Assembly: GCF_014696385.1 (NCBI RefSeq)
Contig: NZ_JACJQB010000007.1
Span: 62,001-126,000, forward strand
Direction of reading: 5' to 3'
Source: Pseudanabaena mucicola FACHB-723
GTDB lineage: Bacteria > Cyanobacteriota > Cyanobacteriia > Pseudanabaenales > Pseudanabaenaceae
Length of the DNA stretch: 64,000 bases
Notes under the pieces: generated by a model
Databases searched by the model: none
Told to the model about the DNA's origin: nothing
Seen by the model: only the letters and a program-made list of their open reading frames with translations
Shown here: piece by piece, positions 7,874-16,089 of the stretch
How positions within the stretch are numbered: the first letter of the stretch is position 1
Layout: the number at the start of each line of letters is the position of its first letter
Position numbers and translations under genes: made by a program

Positions 7874-9550
7874 CTAAACATCAATACCAAACTTGCGAAC
7901 GCGCAACCTGTTAATTGGAGATTCAGCAGCAATTTTCTTCAATGCGTCTATTGCTTTTTCTCCAATCTCTTTATACTGATCAGAAGGATTAACAAGTTTA
8001 TTGAATTGCAAACAAGTATTTATATAAGGATAAATATGTTCTCCTTGCAAAGATTTGAACAAACTATAGTATTCATCAGCAGTTGTACTAGCTAATACAA
8101 CTATATCACTCTCATTCCATCCATTCTTACCAGCAATACGTTCAAGCACTTGTTTGGCACTTTCTTTGGTGGATAATTCTTTATATGTATCTTTAAATCT
8201 ATGTACTATTTCAGGGTCGATAATATCTCCAAAAAAGTTACTGCTTGTAAGATCAAATGATTTTACATCATCCATTCTTTCTCGCACGTAAATATCGATA
8301 ATCTCTGAAGCTTTCTTGTCTTCACCAAGCTGTCTAAATAATGTAACAGTGCCATTCAAATCATTTGTTGAAATATGTTTAGTGTTCTTTTTAAAGCTTT
8401 CGTAAATGCTGCTAATTACCTCATCTGTATTATTGTCAAATGTTTCATGATATAAATTCCAAGATTCTTTAAACGAACCTAATGATCTTGACGCGATTAT
8501 TTCTCCATTCTTTTTCTCTGCTTCCCTTTTAAAATCTTCCTCAATGAAATAGCCTGCACGGATAGATTCTGCTAATACCAAATCGAAACTATCGGTATGA
8601 TTATAGTTATAACTATGTAATAATGAGCGCCATCTCTTCTTTTCTTCGTTATCGTCTTGAGCTGCACCAATCCCTAAAAAGTTGTAACCTAAATGTGTAG
8701 TAAATTCTAGAGGTGGGATATCTTGAACACTCTTAGAACAGTAATGACAGTAGGTAAACAACACTAATGAATGAATTAATTGGTCTCTGAGTTCTTGCTC
8801 ATATGAACTAGCTAAAGGTGTACATAGCTCAACCAATTTCTCAATTTTTTTAAGTACACGTATATTCTTAATTCCTAATTTTGGAGTTAGTTCTTTTAAT
8901 TTGTTAGACTCATAACTGTTTTTCTGAAATGCGATTTCAGCACATTCAGTTGCTGTCGGTGCAAAGATCATCTCAAGATCAACTACCTTTTCTGTATATT
9001 TTGAATATTCCTCTAGTCCATCTTCTCCAGCATTGAGCAATATAATAACCTTACATTTTTTTTGCTCTTTTAAGAGAGAGATAAGCCCAAGGACATCCCT
9101 AATATCAAGCATTTTTCCTTTTCTTTCAAGATCATCTATACATATCAATGTTTGGCTAAGTGAGAGAAACGAAAGAGACTCAATAGCAGGAGTAATTCCT
9201 TTTAAAATTGAAACATCTTTAAACATCTTGAAAGATTTTCTAGTCAGCTTTTCAAGTAAACTAGAAGTATTTTGTTTAAATGTTTCTACATTAGCTCCAG
9301 AGCCTATCAAGTCGCGATTTACAACATTTTCAAATATTGCATATTTGAAAGCATCCAAAGAATTAATTCCAAACATTGAGACATAAGAATATCTTTCTAA
9401 TGCAATCTGATTTCTTTTTTTTGCATTCAATAAAAATTCATTCCAAGCATAGGTTTTACCAACTCCCCATGCCCCCTTAATTGCTATCACTTCTGGAGTG
9501 TCGTGACTAATAAACTTATTTATTTGCTTTTTAATTGTTGTAATCGACAT
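7874..9550 (-). CDS. KAP-like P-loop ATPase, possible defence gene
   Basis: The 558-residue product has a Walker A motif GAWGVGKT (26-33) only 25 residues from the start and a Walker B LICIDDLER (136-144), followed by a sensor-like strand CKVIILLNAGEDGLEEY. The DD at the end of strand 3 and this compact layout fit the KAP/STAND branch of P-loop NTPases. The remaining ~370 residues appear alpha-helical and charged with no domain I recognise. KAP-type ATPases often occur in accessory and anti-phage loci. The gene is clearly more AT-rich than its neighbours and uses AT-ending codons, which suggests recent acquisition. No nuclease or other effector is fused to it, so its activity is unassigned. 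Confidence 0.75.
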   Translation of the reverse strand: MSITTIKKQINKFISHDTPEVIAIKGAWGVGKTYAWNEFLLNAKKRNQIALERYSYVSMFGINSLDAFKYAIFENVVNRDLIGSGANVETFKQNTSSLLEKLTRKSFKMFKDVSILKGITPAIESLSFLSLSQTLICIDDLERKGKMLDIRDVLGLISLLKEQKKCKVIILLNAGEDGLEEYSKYTEKVVDLEMIFAPTATECAEIAFQKNSYESNKLKELTPKLGIKNIRVLKKIEKLVELCTPLASSYEQELRDQLIHSLVLFTYCHYCSKSVQDIPPLEFTTHLGYNFLGIGAAQDDNEEKKRWRSLLHSYNYNHTDSFDLVLAESIRAGYFIEEDFKREAEKKNGEIIASRSLGSFKESWNLYHETFDNNTDEVISSIYESFKKNTKHISTNDLNGTVTLFRQLGEDKKASEIIDIYVRERMDDVKSFDLTSSNFFGDIIDPEIVHRFKDTYKELSTKESAKQVLERIAGKNGWNESDIVVLASTTADEYYSLFKSLQGEHIYPYINTCLQFNKLVNPSDQYKEIGEKAIDALKKIAAESPINRLRVRKFGIDV

Positions 9551-9687
9551 TTCTTAATCCAATCTTTAGTTTAAAAGATTACTAATTATATTTATTTACA
9601 CTTGAAGGGACAGCTTATTCAGCAATAATTTTTTATTTGGTTTAAAAAATTAAGTTACACATTAATTGCAAACAAAAAATATTAAGA

Positions 9688-9876
9688 CTAAAAGCGAGTA
9701 CCAGAACGAGTGTTTTGAACAAAAGCAAGACATTCAGCTAGATCATCACCTTGCCAAGTCCCTACATGACTTAACAAATCACTGGCTTTTTTATTGCGCT
9801 TCAGAGGTGGAATACGGCGCAATTGTTTATTACTCGCATCGCCTTTTTCGCGTAGCTCAGAGTAAGTCATACGCAC
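9688..9876 (-). CDS. Small orphan antitoxin-like protein
   Basis: The 62-residue ORF ends with DLLSHVGTWQGDDLAECLAFVQNTRS. From memory, the pattern G-T-W-x-G-D-D-x-x-E-C-L-x-x-V is common at the C-terminus of small cyanobacterial antitoxin-like proteins paired with PIN-domain toxins. No toxin ORF lies immediately downstream (towards 9551), so this would be an orphan or a remnant. The N-terminal half (MRMTYSELREKGDASNKQ) looks less conserved and may be out of register with the ancestral protein. The assignment rests on a short motif. An overlapping 72-residue ORF on the other strand looks like its shadow. Confidence 0.42.
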   Translation of the reverse strand: MRMTYSELREKGDASNKQLRRIPPLKRNKKASDLLSHVGTWQGDDLAECLAFVQNTRSGTRF

Positions 9877-10007
9877 CTCTTTGAGTTAGATAAAACAATA
9901 GCAAACCTACTCTAATCATTATGTCATAGCTTATTTGATTGCTTTAGCGTGGTGTAGCGATCGCCGAAAAGCTATAATCAACCGCAAGTCTATAAATTTT
10001 TGTAAAT

Positions 10008-10994
10008 ATGTCGTCCCCAACCCCTGACGTACCAGCGAGCGAGTCTCGCGATGCCCGTACCCGCCAAATGCTCGGAATGAAAGGTGCAGACATTAAAGAA
10101 GCTTCAATCTGGAAGATCCGCTTGCAATTGATGAAACCGATTACATGGATACCCCTGATGTGGGGCGTACTTTGTGGTGCGGCTTCCTCTGGCGATTTTA
10201 CATGGTCAATTGAAAATGTATTGCGATCGCTACTTTGTATGCTCATGTCAGGACCTTTACTGACGGGCTATACCCAGACGATTAACGATTACTACGATCG
10301 CGAAATTGACGCAATTAACGAACCCTATCGTCCGATTCCATCAGGAGCAATTCCTCTCAATCAAGTCATTGCTCAGATTTGGATTTTGTTGCTGGGCGGT
10401 ATTGGTGTAGCGGCGATCCTCGATATCACCGCAGGTCATACCGACTTTATCATGACCAAATTAGCGCTGGGCGGCTCCTTCGTTGCCTATATCTACTCTG
10501 CGCCACCTTTGAAACTTAAGCAGAATGGTTGGCTGGGTAACTATGCTCTCGGAGCTAGCTATATCGCCCTACCTTGGTGGGCAGGTCATGCACTTTATGG
10601 CACTCTCAACTGGACAATCGTAGTTGTAACGCTGTTCTATAGCCTTGCGGGTTTAGGGATTGCGGTGGTGAATGACTTTAAGAGCGTGGAAGGCGATCGC
10701 GAATTAGGATTGAACTCTCTACCCGTAATCTTTGGTGTGCAGAAGGCAGCATTGATATCGGCAACGGCGATCGATGTCTTCCAAATTGGGATTGCGGTTT
10801 ATCTAGTTACCGTTGGTGAGCAATTACTAGCTAGCTTAATTGTGCTATTAGTGATTCCCCAAATTACTTTTCAAGATATGTACTTCCTGCGCGATCCGCT
10901 CAAGAATGATGTCAAATATCAGGCTAGCGCTCAACCATTCCTTGTAATTGGGATGTTAGTTGCGGGAATTGCCATGGGACATGCAGGTATATAA
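10008..10994 (+). CDS. chlG: Chlorophyll synthase
   Basis: ChlG attaches geranylgeranyl or phytyl diphosphate to chlorophyllide a, the last step of chlorophyll a synthesis, in the thylakoid membrane. The 328-residue protein belongs to the UbiA prenyltransferase superfamily. The first Asp-rich motif NDYYDREIDAINEPYR lies at 93-108 and the second, NDFKSVEGDRELGLNS, at about 217-232. About eight to nine hydrophobic helices follow a soluble N-terminal arm that includes RQMLGMKGADIKEASIWKIRLQL. Both Mg-diphosphate motifs are intact. The gene is monocistronic, ending in its own hairpin. It marks the host as an oxygenic phototroph. Confidence 0.96.
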   Translation: MSSPTPDVPASESRDARTRQMLGMKGADIKEASIWKIRLQLMKPITWIPLMWGVLCGAASSGDFTWSIENVLRSLLCMLMSGPLLTGYTQTINDYYDREIDAINEPYRPIPSGAIPLNQVIAQIWILLLGGIGVAAILDITAGHTDFIMTKLALGGSFVAYIYSAPPLKLKQNGWLGNYALGASYIALPWWAGHALYGTLNWTIVVVTLFYSLAGLGIAVVNDFKSVEGDRELGLNSLPVIFGVQKAALISATAIDVFQIGIAVYLVTVGEQLLASLIVLLVIPQITFQDMYFLRDPLKNDVKYQASAQPFLVIGMLVAGIAMGHAGI

Positions 10995-11033
10995 GTAATT
11001 AAGGGAGCGCTAAGCGTTCCCTTAATTACTTAT
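10991..11033 (+). terminator. Hairpin terminator after chlG
   Basis: A 20-bp stem (10991-11010 with 11014-11033) with one G-T pair closes a TAA loop. The apex is GAGCGC-TAA-GCGTTC and the stem begins within the chlG stop codon. Confidence 0.78.
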
Positions 11034-11135
11034 TAAGATGAAATAGCTCCTAAAGGGTGATTTAGTGATAATCAATGTTGCTTATCATCTATAAACACAG
11101 CCACTTAATATGTCATCTCCACGTCGCAAATACTC

Positions 11136-12422
11136 ATGCTCAAATATCAAAACCAAGAAATGCGATCGCAAATCGTGATGTTAAAACCATTGAGAAACAA
11201 ATCATTGAGTAGAGTTTTAGGTGCAGTAATGGGAACCTTGCTAGTTTCCTGTAGTGCTAATGCACCTCAAGGTGGTGGCTTTGGCGCTATTCCTGTACCA
11301 ATTGCGGCGGTAGAGTCAGGGATTGTCACCGATAGTTCGGATTATGTCGCCAATTTACAATCGCGCCAGTCGGTCACATTGCAACCGCGAGTCGATGGCT
11401 ATATACAGGAAATCTATGTCAAGGCGGGCGATCGGGTAGAGGCAGGAACACCAATTTTAGGAATTGATCCCGCTAGACAACAAGCCGTAGTTCAACGTTC
11501 TGTGGCGGCTGTGGCAACTTCACAGGCAGATTTTGAGAGTGCGCGAGCCACCCTTGCCCAACTCCGCGCCCGTAAGGAATCAATTTTATCCAGTGTTGAG
11601 TTTAATCAAAAGGAATACAATCGCTTTTCGCAATTGTCCTCAGAGGGGGCAATCTCCAAGCAAAGACTTGATGAAGTTTCTAACAATCTGCGAAATGCCA
11701 AGGCTGAGCTAGGCCAGATTGACGCACAGATGGCGGCGCAGATGGCAAGTATTAATAGTGCTGCTACCAGAATTGAAGAAAATCGGGCTGGGGCAATACA
11801 AGAAGAAGTGCAGTTGGAGTTCTATACTGTGACGGCTCCCTTTGCGGGAATTGTGGGCGATATCCCTGTGAAAGTCGGTGATAATGTGAATGTAAGCACC
11901 CAATTGACAACGGTAACTCAAAATCAAGTATTAGAAGTGCAGATTGCCGTCCCTATCGAAAATGCGCCTCGTTTGCGAATGGGATTGCCTGTAGAATTAC
12001 TGGATTCCCAAGATAAATCCCTTGCCAAAGGAAGCGTTGCTTTTATTTCGCCAAATATTAATCCCCAAAATCAATCGGTTTTGGTTAAAGCGAATTTTAA
12101 TAACGCCAACAATCAACTTAAGTCTAATCAGTTTGTGAGAGCAAGATTGATTTGGGCTTCGCGCTCTGGGGTATTAGTCCCAACTTCGGCAATCTCGCGC
12201 CTTGGCGGTCAAGACTTTGTATTTGTTGCCGAAGAAAGTTCGGCGAATGGGCAAACACAATTAATTGCGAATCAGAAACCAGTTAAGTTAGGCAAAATTA
12301 CTGGCAATAAACAGGAAGTTCTTTCAGGGCTAACGCCTAACAGTAAAGTCGTGGTTGCTGGCATTTTACAGTTACAAAACGGCGCTGCGATCGCACCATT
12401 ACCTGATGCTCCGAAAAAGTAG
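11136..12422 (+). CDS. RND-type efflux periplasmic adaptor (HlyD/AcrA family) lipoprotein
   Basis: This 428-residue protein has a hydrophobic signal (RVLGAVMGTLLVSC) ending in a lipobox with Cys39, so the mature protein should be a lipoprotein anchored at the inner membrane. The order of parts is that of membrane-fusion proteins: a barrel/lipoyl half (QSRQSVTLQPRVDGYIQEIYVKAGDRVEAG), a helical hairpin at about 125-225, the second lipoyl half (YTVTAPFAGIVGDIPVKVGD), a beta-barrel domain and a membrane-proximal part ending in GLTPNSKVVVAGILQLQNG. Such adaptors bridge an RND pump and a TolC-type channel. No pump or channel gene follows: the next genes are a toxin-antitoxin pair. Met9 and Met15 are alternative starts. 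Confidence 0.88.
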   Translation: MLKYQNQEMRSQIVMLKPLRNKSLSRVLGAVMGTLLVSCSANAPQGGGFGAIPVPIAAVESGIVTDSSDYVANLQSRQSVTLQPRVDGYIQEIYVKAGDRVEAGTPILGIDPARQQAVVQRSVAAVATSQADFESARATLAQLRARKESILSSVEFNQKEYNRFSQLSSEGAISKQRLDEVSNNLRNAKAELGQIDAQMAAQMASINSAATRIEENRAGAIQEEVQLEFYTVTAPFAGIVGDIPVKVGDNVNVSTQLTTVTQNQVLEVQIAVPIENAPRLRMGLPVELLDSQDKSLAKGSVAFISPNINPQNQSVLVKANFNNANNQLKSNQFVRARLIWASRSGVLVPTSAISRLGGQDFVFVAEESSANGQTQLIANQKPVKLGKITGNKQEVLSGLTPNSKVVVAGILQLQNGAAIAPLPDAPKK

Positions 12423-12474
12423 CAAAAAACCCTCATTCCTGTGCGAGTCTTTTTTGTTATTGAGAAATACTTAT

Positions 12475-12508
12475 TTGTCAGTACTGACAAGTTTGGCAGC
12501 ACTGACAA
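12475..12508 (+). promoter_or_regulatory. Tandem 16-bp palindromic operator upstream of the antitoxin gene
   Basis: TTGTCAGTACTGACAA (12475-12490) is a perfect 16-bp palindrome. A second copy, TTGGCAGCACTGACAA (12493-12508), differs at two positions and starts 18 bp later. The pair ends 55 bp before the antitoxin ATG. Two in-phase palindromes before a toxin-antitoxin pair are the usual arrangement for autoregulation by the antitoxin, so this is a likely operator. Confidence 0.6.
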
Positions 12509-12563
12509 GAAATTAATTACTAGGACTAGCTAAAAATTTCTCTGAATTTATACATATTTTAAA

Positions 12564-12818
12564 ATGAGTTTTTCTATGCAGACAACCCAAGTAACTGTAA
12601 ATTTATCTCTACCTTTTGAATCACTCATCGACATGATGAGATCGTTAGAACTACAAGAAAAAATAAAACTAAGAGACTTGTTAAATCAAGAAATAACTGC
12701 AAGTCAAGAGCAAAAGCTAGCTCCTGCGGTGGAATGTTTTCAACGTGGCTGGGACGATGCTATGAATGGCAGAACCCACCCAATTTCTGAACTTTGGGAT
12801 GAAATCGATGTCGATTGA
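12564..12818 (+). CDS. Probable antitoxin of a RelE/ParE-type system
   Basis: The 84-residue acidic product begins with an N-terminal strand-like segment (TTQVTVNLSLPFESLIDMMRSL) followed by LQEKIKLRDLLNQEI and an acidic C-terminal tail ELWDEIDVD. The size, the tail and the 11-nt overlap with a RelE/ParE-like reading frame identify it as the antitoxin partner. Antitoxins of this type sequester the toxin with their C-terminal part and repress the operon with their N-terminal part. A palindromic tandem operator lies upstream. The reading frame is intact although the toxin frame is broken. Met5 is an alternative start. Confidence 0.68.
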   Translation: MSFSMQTTQVTVNLSLPFESLIDMMRSLELQEKIKLRDLLNQEITASQEQKLAPAVECFQRGWDDAMNGRTHPISELWDEIDVD

Positions 12819-13149
12819 TCCATTAGTTGAGATTAGATTCTCTGATGAGTTTAAAAATGATCTGCGTAATTTAGCGAAAAAGTACCGCAGTATCAGAAAG
12901 GATTTACAACCAATTCTTGTTGACTTGTAAGCAGGAAACTTTAAAGGCGATCAAATTGCCCATGTTGGTTATACAGTATTCAAGTTAAGGATTAAAAATA
13001 GTGATAACCAAAAGGGTAAAAGTGCTGGCTATCGAGTTATCTACTATCTCAAAACATCTACATCCGTTATTTTGATTACTATTTACTCCAAATCTGAACA
13101 ATCAGACATTTTAGCCACAGAAGTTCGACGCATTATTGAAAAAACTTAA
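12808..13149 (+). pseudogene. RelE/ParE-type toxin interrupted by one in-frame stop
   Basis: The frame from the ATG at 12808 reads MSIDPLVEIRFSDEFKNDLR and so on to LVDL, then a TAA at 12928-12930. It continues in the same frame as AGNFKGDQIAHVGYTVFKLR, then KNSDNQKGKSAGYRVIYYLK, up to RRIIEKT and a stop at 13147. Without the TAA it would encode 113 residues, normal for this toxin class. KGKSAGYRVIYY and the LITIYSKSEQSD strand are typical of RelE/ParE-fold toxins acting on translation or gyrase. A C-to-T change turning CAA into TAA at codon 41 would explain it. No other damage is visible, which suggests recent inactivation. Confidence 0.78.
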
Positions 13150-13160
13150 CAAATAAGATT

Positions 13161-15329
13161 TTAGAACTTCGTGGCAGCATTGGAATTACTTGACTTTTGC
13201 AAAGATTCAATTTGCTGTTGAATTGCGGGGGAATATAAGCGTAAATAGTTCCAGTAGTTACCTAAAACCTTAGATACATAATCCCTTGTTTCTTCATAGG
13301 GAATATTATTCACAAACTCATCGGGATCAGAAATTTTACGACCTTGCACCCATCTGCCCACAGCTCCCGGCCCCGCATTATAGCTAGCAACCGCAAGCAT
13401 CGAATCATTGCCATAGGTACTGTGGGTATAGTCTAGATACCAAGTGCCGAAGCTAATGTTATCTTCAGGTTTATTGAGGCTATAGCTCTTGACACCTTTT
13501 TTGCTAGCAATCCATGAACCTGTATCGGGCATAATTTGCATCAGCCCCACTGCACCTGCACTAGATTGAATTTGGGCTTCAAAGCGAGATTCTTGGCGCA
13601 TTAATCCAATTACCAATGCAGGCGAAAGTTGGCGCTGGCGTGACCAATTAGAAATTAATTCCCAATAATGGAATGGATATAGCGATCGCAAATAGGCAGG
13701 ATGCTTTTTGAGTTGAGCAATTTCAGATTTTTTCTGATCACTTACATCAATCCAGTCTAAACTTTCAAGGGTGCGGATGCCCATAAGGTTGTCTTGATTT
13801 GCCACCCGCAGTACACCATCCGTAAAAATCTCATTGGGTTCAAGAGTCCGCTTGCCACCGATCTCAGTTAGCCATTGGGTACGGGCATCGCGATCGAGTC
13901 CCAGAATATATAACTCCTGAAGCTTTTCTGAACCTGCGGGTAAGCTTTGTCTCTCGCTCGGCAAGGCAATCACAGGATTGGTATATCTTGCGGTTGTGAA
14001 GGTTCCCACCTGCCAACCGAGAGAACTCGCCGAGCGCCATGCGTAATAGGAATCAGGATGCTGGCGAATCGTCCATTCAAAAAAACGTTTAGCCTTAGTT
14101 TGATCGCCAATTTGGTTAGCCCATTTTCCTGCCCAAAAGCTAGCTTCGGCGGCGGCAGAACTATTGGGGCTATCGGCAATTAAACGATCAATAGTTGCGA
14201 TCGCATTGGCGATCTGTCCAGAGCGGGCTTGTCCCTTGGCTATTTGCCAACGCAAGGCTCCCGCCTCATTACTACTGCCATAACTTTCTAGCAATAAATT
14301 TCGGGCATTACTCGCGGCTTGGGGACTTTGCAGTTTATCTTGCAAAATTGCCACCTTAATCGCAATCGCCTCACTGGCAGTGTTGCCATAGTTGGCAATA
14401 ATCTGATCGGCGGCGGCGATCGCCACTTGAGGGGAACCAATCTGAGTAATCCGAATCAGGGCGCGAGGTGCTTGGGGGCTTTGGGGAAATTTTTGGACAG
14501 CGCGATTGTAGGCAGCCAGTGCTGCATCATTTTGCTTGCCCCGATGGAGACTGCGAGCATAGTTATAGGCAGTCTGAGGATTGACAGTGGCGCGACTATA
14601 GGCAATTGCCGCTTTCCCAAATTCAAAATTGTAATAGTAAGCATCTGCAATCGCCCACCATTGATCAGCCGTGAGGTTTGGTGAGAGATTATTCAAGCGA
14701 TTGAGGATCGGCACAATTCCTTTATAGTCAGCAAAATAAGTTGCTAGATGCGCGATCAAATCAACTCGGTTAGGACTCTGTGAGAGCTGCCGTAATAATA
14801 ATTCTTGCGATCGCGGATGGGCAGGAAATTTTTCTAAAAGCTGTTGACTTTGCCCTAGCACAAACATCGCTTCTGCTGCCGCAGGGCTATTGGGGAATTT
14901 GGCTACAAGATTCTCCCAAGTTGCCTTTGCCCCTTGCAGATCCCGCAGTTGGGTTTGCGCTTGAGCGCGTTTGAGGAGGACATAATCGGCGAGAAGTGGA
15001 TAGGAATTTTCTAGTCCATCAAGGGTTGCGATCGCATTTTTTGGCTGACCATTGTTAAGCTGAATGTCCGCAATTACCAATTGCGATCGCACATCGCGTC
15101 TCAAACCTGCTGACTGAGCTTGCGCCTCTAGCTGAGCAATTCTTTGATCAATAGATGTGTAGGTAAGTGGATCAAAGGATTTAGATTTAGATTCACGATT
15201 TCCGCTATCGCCTAGACTCTTGTTCTGGTTCAAATCGGGCTTTGAGGACGCAATAATTAGAGGAACGCTCGCTCCCGCTAGTGTCATTCCCACAGCAAGC
15301 ACAATTGACCAACGCATTATTTTTCTCAT
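13161..15329 (-). CDS. Lytic murein transglycosylase (Slt70-like) with TPR-like superhelix
   Basis: This 722-residue protein carries an N-terminal hydrophobic signal or anchor (SIVLAVGMTLAGASVPLII). Residues 60-430 are helical TPR-like repeats (for example LVAKFPNSPAAAEAMFVLGQ and AVQKFPQSPQAPRALIRI). The C-terminal SLT domain starts near 550 and contains IGLMRQESRFEAQIQSSAGA with catalytic Glu580, GLMQIMPDTG, and ASYNAGPGAVGRW. Slt enzymes cleave the MurNAc-GlcNAc bond with formation of 1,6-anhydroMurNAc during cell-wall turnover. The architecture matches Slt70. It is convergent with the toxin-antitoxin pair and divergent from rsmD. Confidence 0.92.
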   Translation of the reverse strand: MRKIMRWSIVLAVGMTLAGASVPLIIASSKPDLNQNKSLGDSGNRESKSKSFDPLTYTSIDQRIAQLEAQAQSAGLRRDVRSQLVIADIQLNNGQPKNAIATLDGLENSYPLLADYVLLKRAQAQTQLRDLQGAKATWENLVAKFPNSPAAAEAMFVLGQSQQLLEKFPAHPRSQELLLRQLSQSPNRVDLIAHLATYFADYKGIVPILNRLNNLSPNLTADQWWAIADAYYYNFEFGKAAIAYSRATVNPQTAYNYARSLHRGKQNDAALAAYNRAVQKFPQSPQAPRALIRITQIGSPQVAIAAADQIIANYGNTASEAIAIKVAILQDKLQSPQAASNARNLLLESYGSSNEAGALRWQIAKGQARSGQIANAIATIDRLIADSPNSSAAAEASFWAGKWANQIGDQTKAKRFFEWTIRQHPDSYYAWRSASSLGWQVGTFTTARYTNPVIALPSERQSLPAGSEKLQELYILGLDRDARTQWLTEIGGKRTLEPNEIFTDGVLRVANQDNLMGIRTLESLDWIDVSDQKKSEIAQLKKHPAYLRSLYPFHYWELISNWSRQRQLSPALVIGLMRQESRFEAQIQSSAGAVGLMQIMPDTGSWIASKKGVKSYSLNKPEDNISFGTWYLDYTHSTYGNDSMLAVASYNAGPGAVGRWVQGRKISDPDEFVNNIPYEETRDYVSKVLGNYWNYLRLYSPAIQQQIESLQKSSNSNAATKF

Positions 15330-15461
15330 TTCGATTCGCTCTTGACGCCCTGCATCCTAGCATTTTCTAAGCTATTCGTTACTCAACTCAAACTCACGCT
15401 ATTGTAATATCTGCGGCTGTTTTTTAGTTCGTCCAATAAGCTCTCCCAGACTATATTTGTC

Positions 15462-16001
15462 ATGTCCATTCGCATCAAGGGCGATCGCTCCATCAAAACT
15501 CCCACAGGATTATCGACAAGACCCACACCCAGCAAGGTCAGGGCGGCAGTTTTTAATATTTTGCAAGGTCAGATCAAAAATGCAAATTGGCTAGATATCT
15601 GTGCTGGGTCAGGAGCAATGGGGGCTGAAGCACTAGCGAGAGGTGCAAATCAGGTGATTGGCATCGAGTTATCCGCAATCGCCTGTCGGATCATCAATGA
15701 AAATTGGCAGAAATTTGCCAAGCCAGATCAAAAGTTTCAAGTCATTAAAGGCAATGCGATTAAAATTTTGCCCAAGCTAGCACCAAAATTTTTTGATTTA
15801 GTTTATTTTGATCCTCCTTACCAAAGCAATCTCTACGAACCCGTGTTAAAAGCTCTACCACCTTTACTTACAGATGAAGCAATAGTAATTGCCGAATGCG
15901 ATCGCCTGCGTCCTTTACCTGATGTGATGGGCGCTCTAGTCTGTTGCGATCGCCGCCAATATGGGCAAACTGCTTTAATTTTTTACCAACTTCCACACTA
16001 A
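15462..16001 (+). CDS. rsmD: 16S rRNA (guanine(966)-N(2))-methyltransferase RsmD
   Basis: The 179-residue protein has the RsmD pattern: N-terminal IKTPTGLSTRPTPSKVRAAVFNIL, the AdoMet-binding loop DICAGSGAMGAEALARG (45-61), and the catalytic DPPY (117-120) of N2/N6 methyltransferases. RsmD methylates G966 of 16S rRNA in the 30S head. Length is standard. The next gene follows 88 bp downstream on the same strand. coaD, a frequent neighbour of rsmD, is not here. Confidence 0.94.
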   Translation: MSIRIKGDRSIKTPTGLSTRPTPSKVRAAVFNILQGQIKNANWLDICAGSGAMGAEALARGANQVIGIELSAIACRIINENWQKFAKPDQKFQVIKGNAIKILPKLAPKFFDLVYFDPPYQSNLYEPVLKALPPLLTDEAIVIAECDRLRPLPDVMGALVCCDRRQYGQTALIFYQLPH

Positions 16002-16089
16002 GCAAGATGCCGATCGCAGGAAGAACATCTAAAATCATAGAAATTCATCAATTACTCAAAAGTCATCTACTTTTCCAAGAGTCACCGCA

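Noticed and set aside
9666-9884. 72-residue + strand ORF
   Set aside because: It overlaps the antitoxin-like ORF on the other strand, which has the better protein-like motif (GTWQGDD...ECL).
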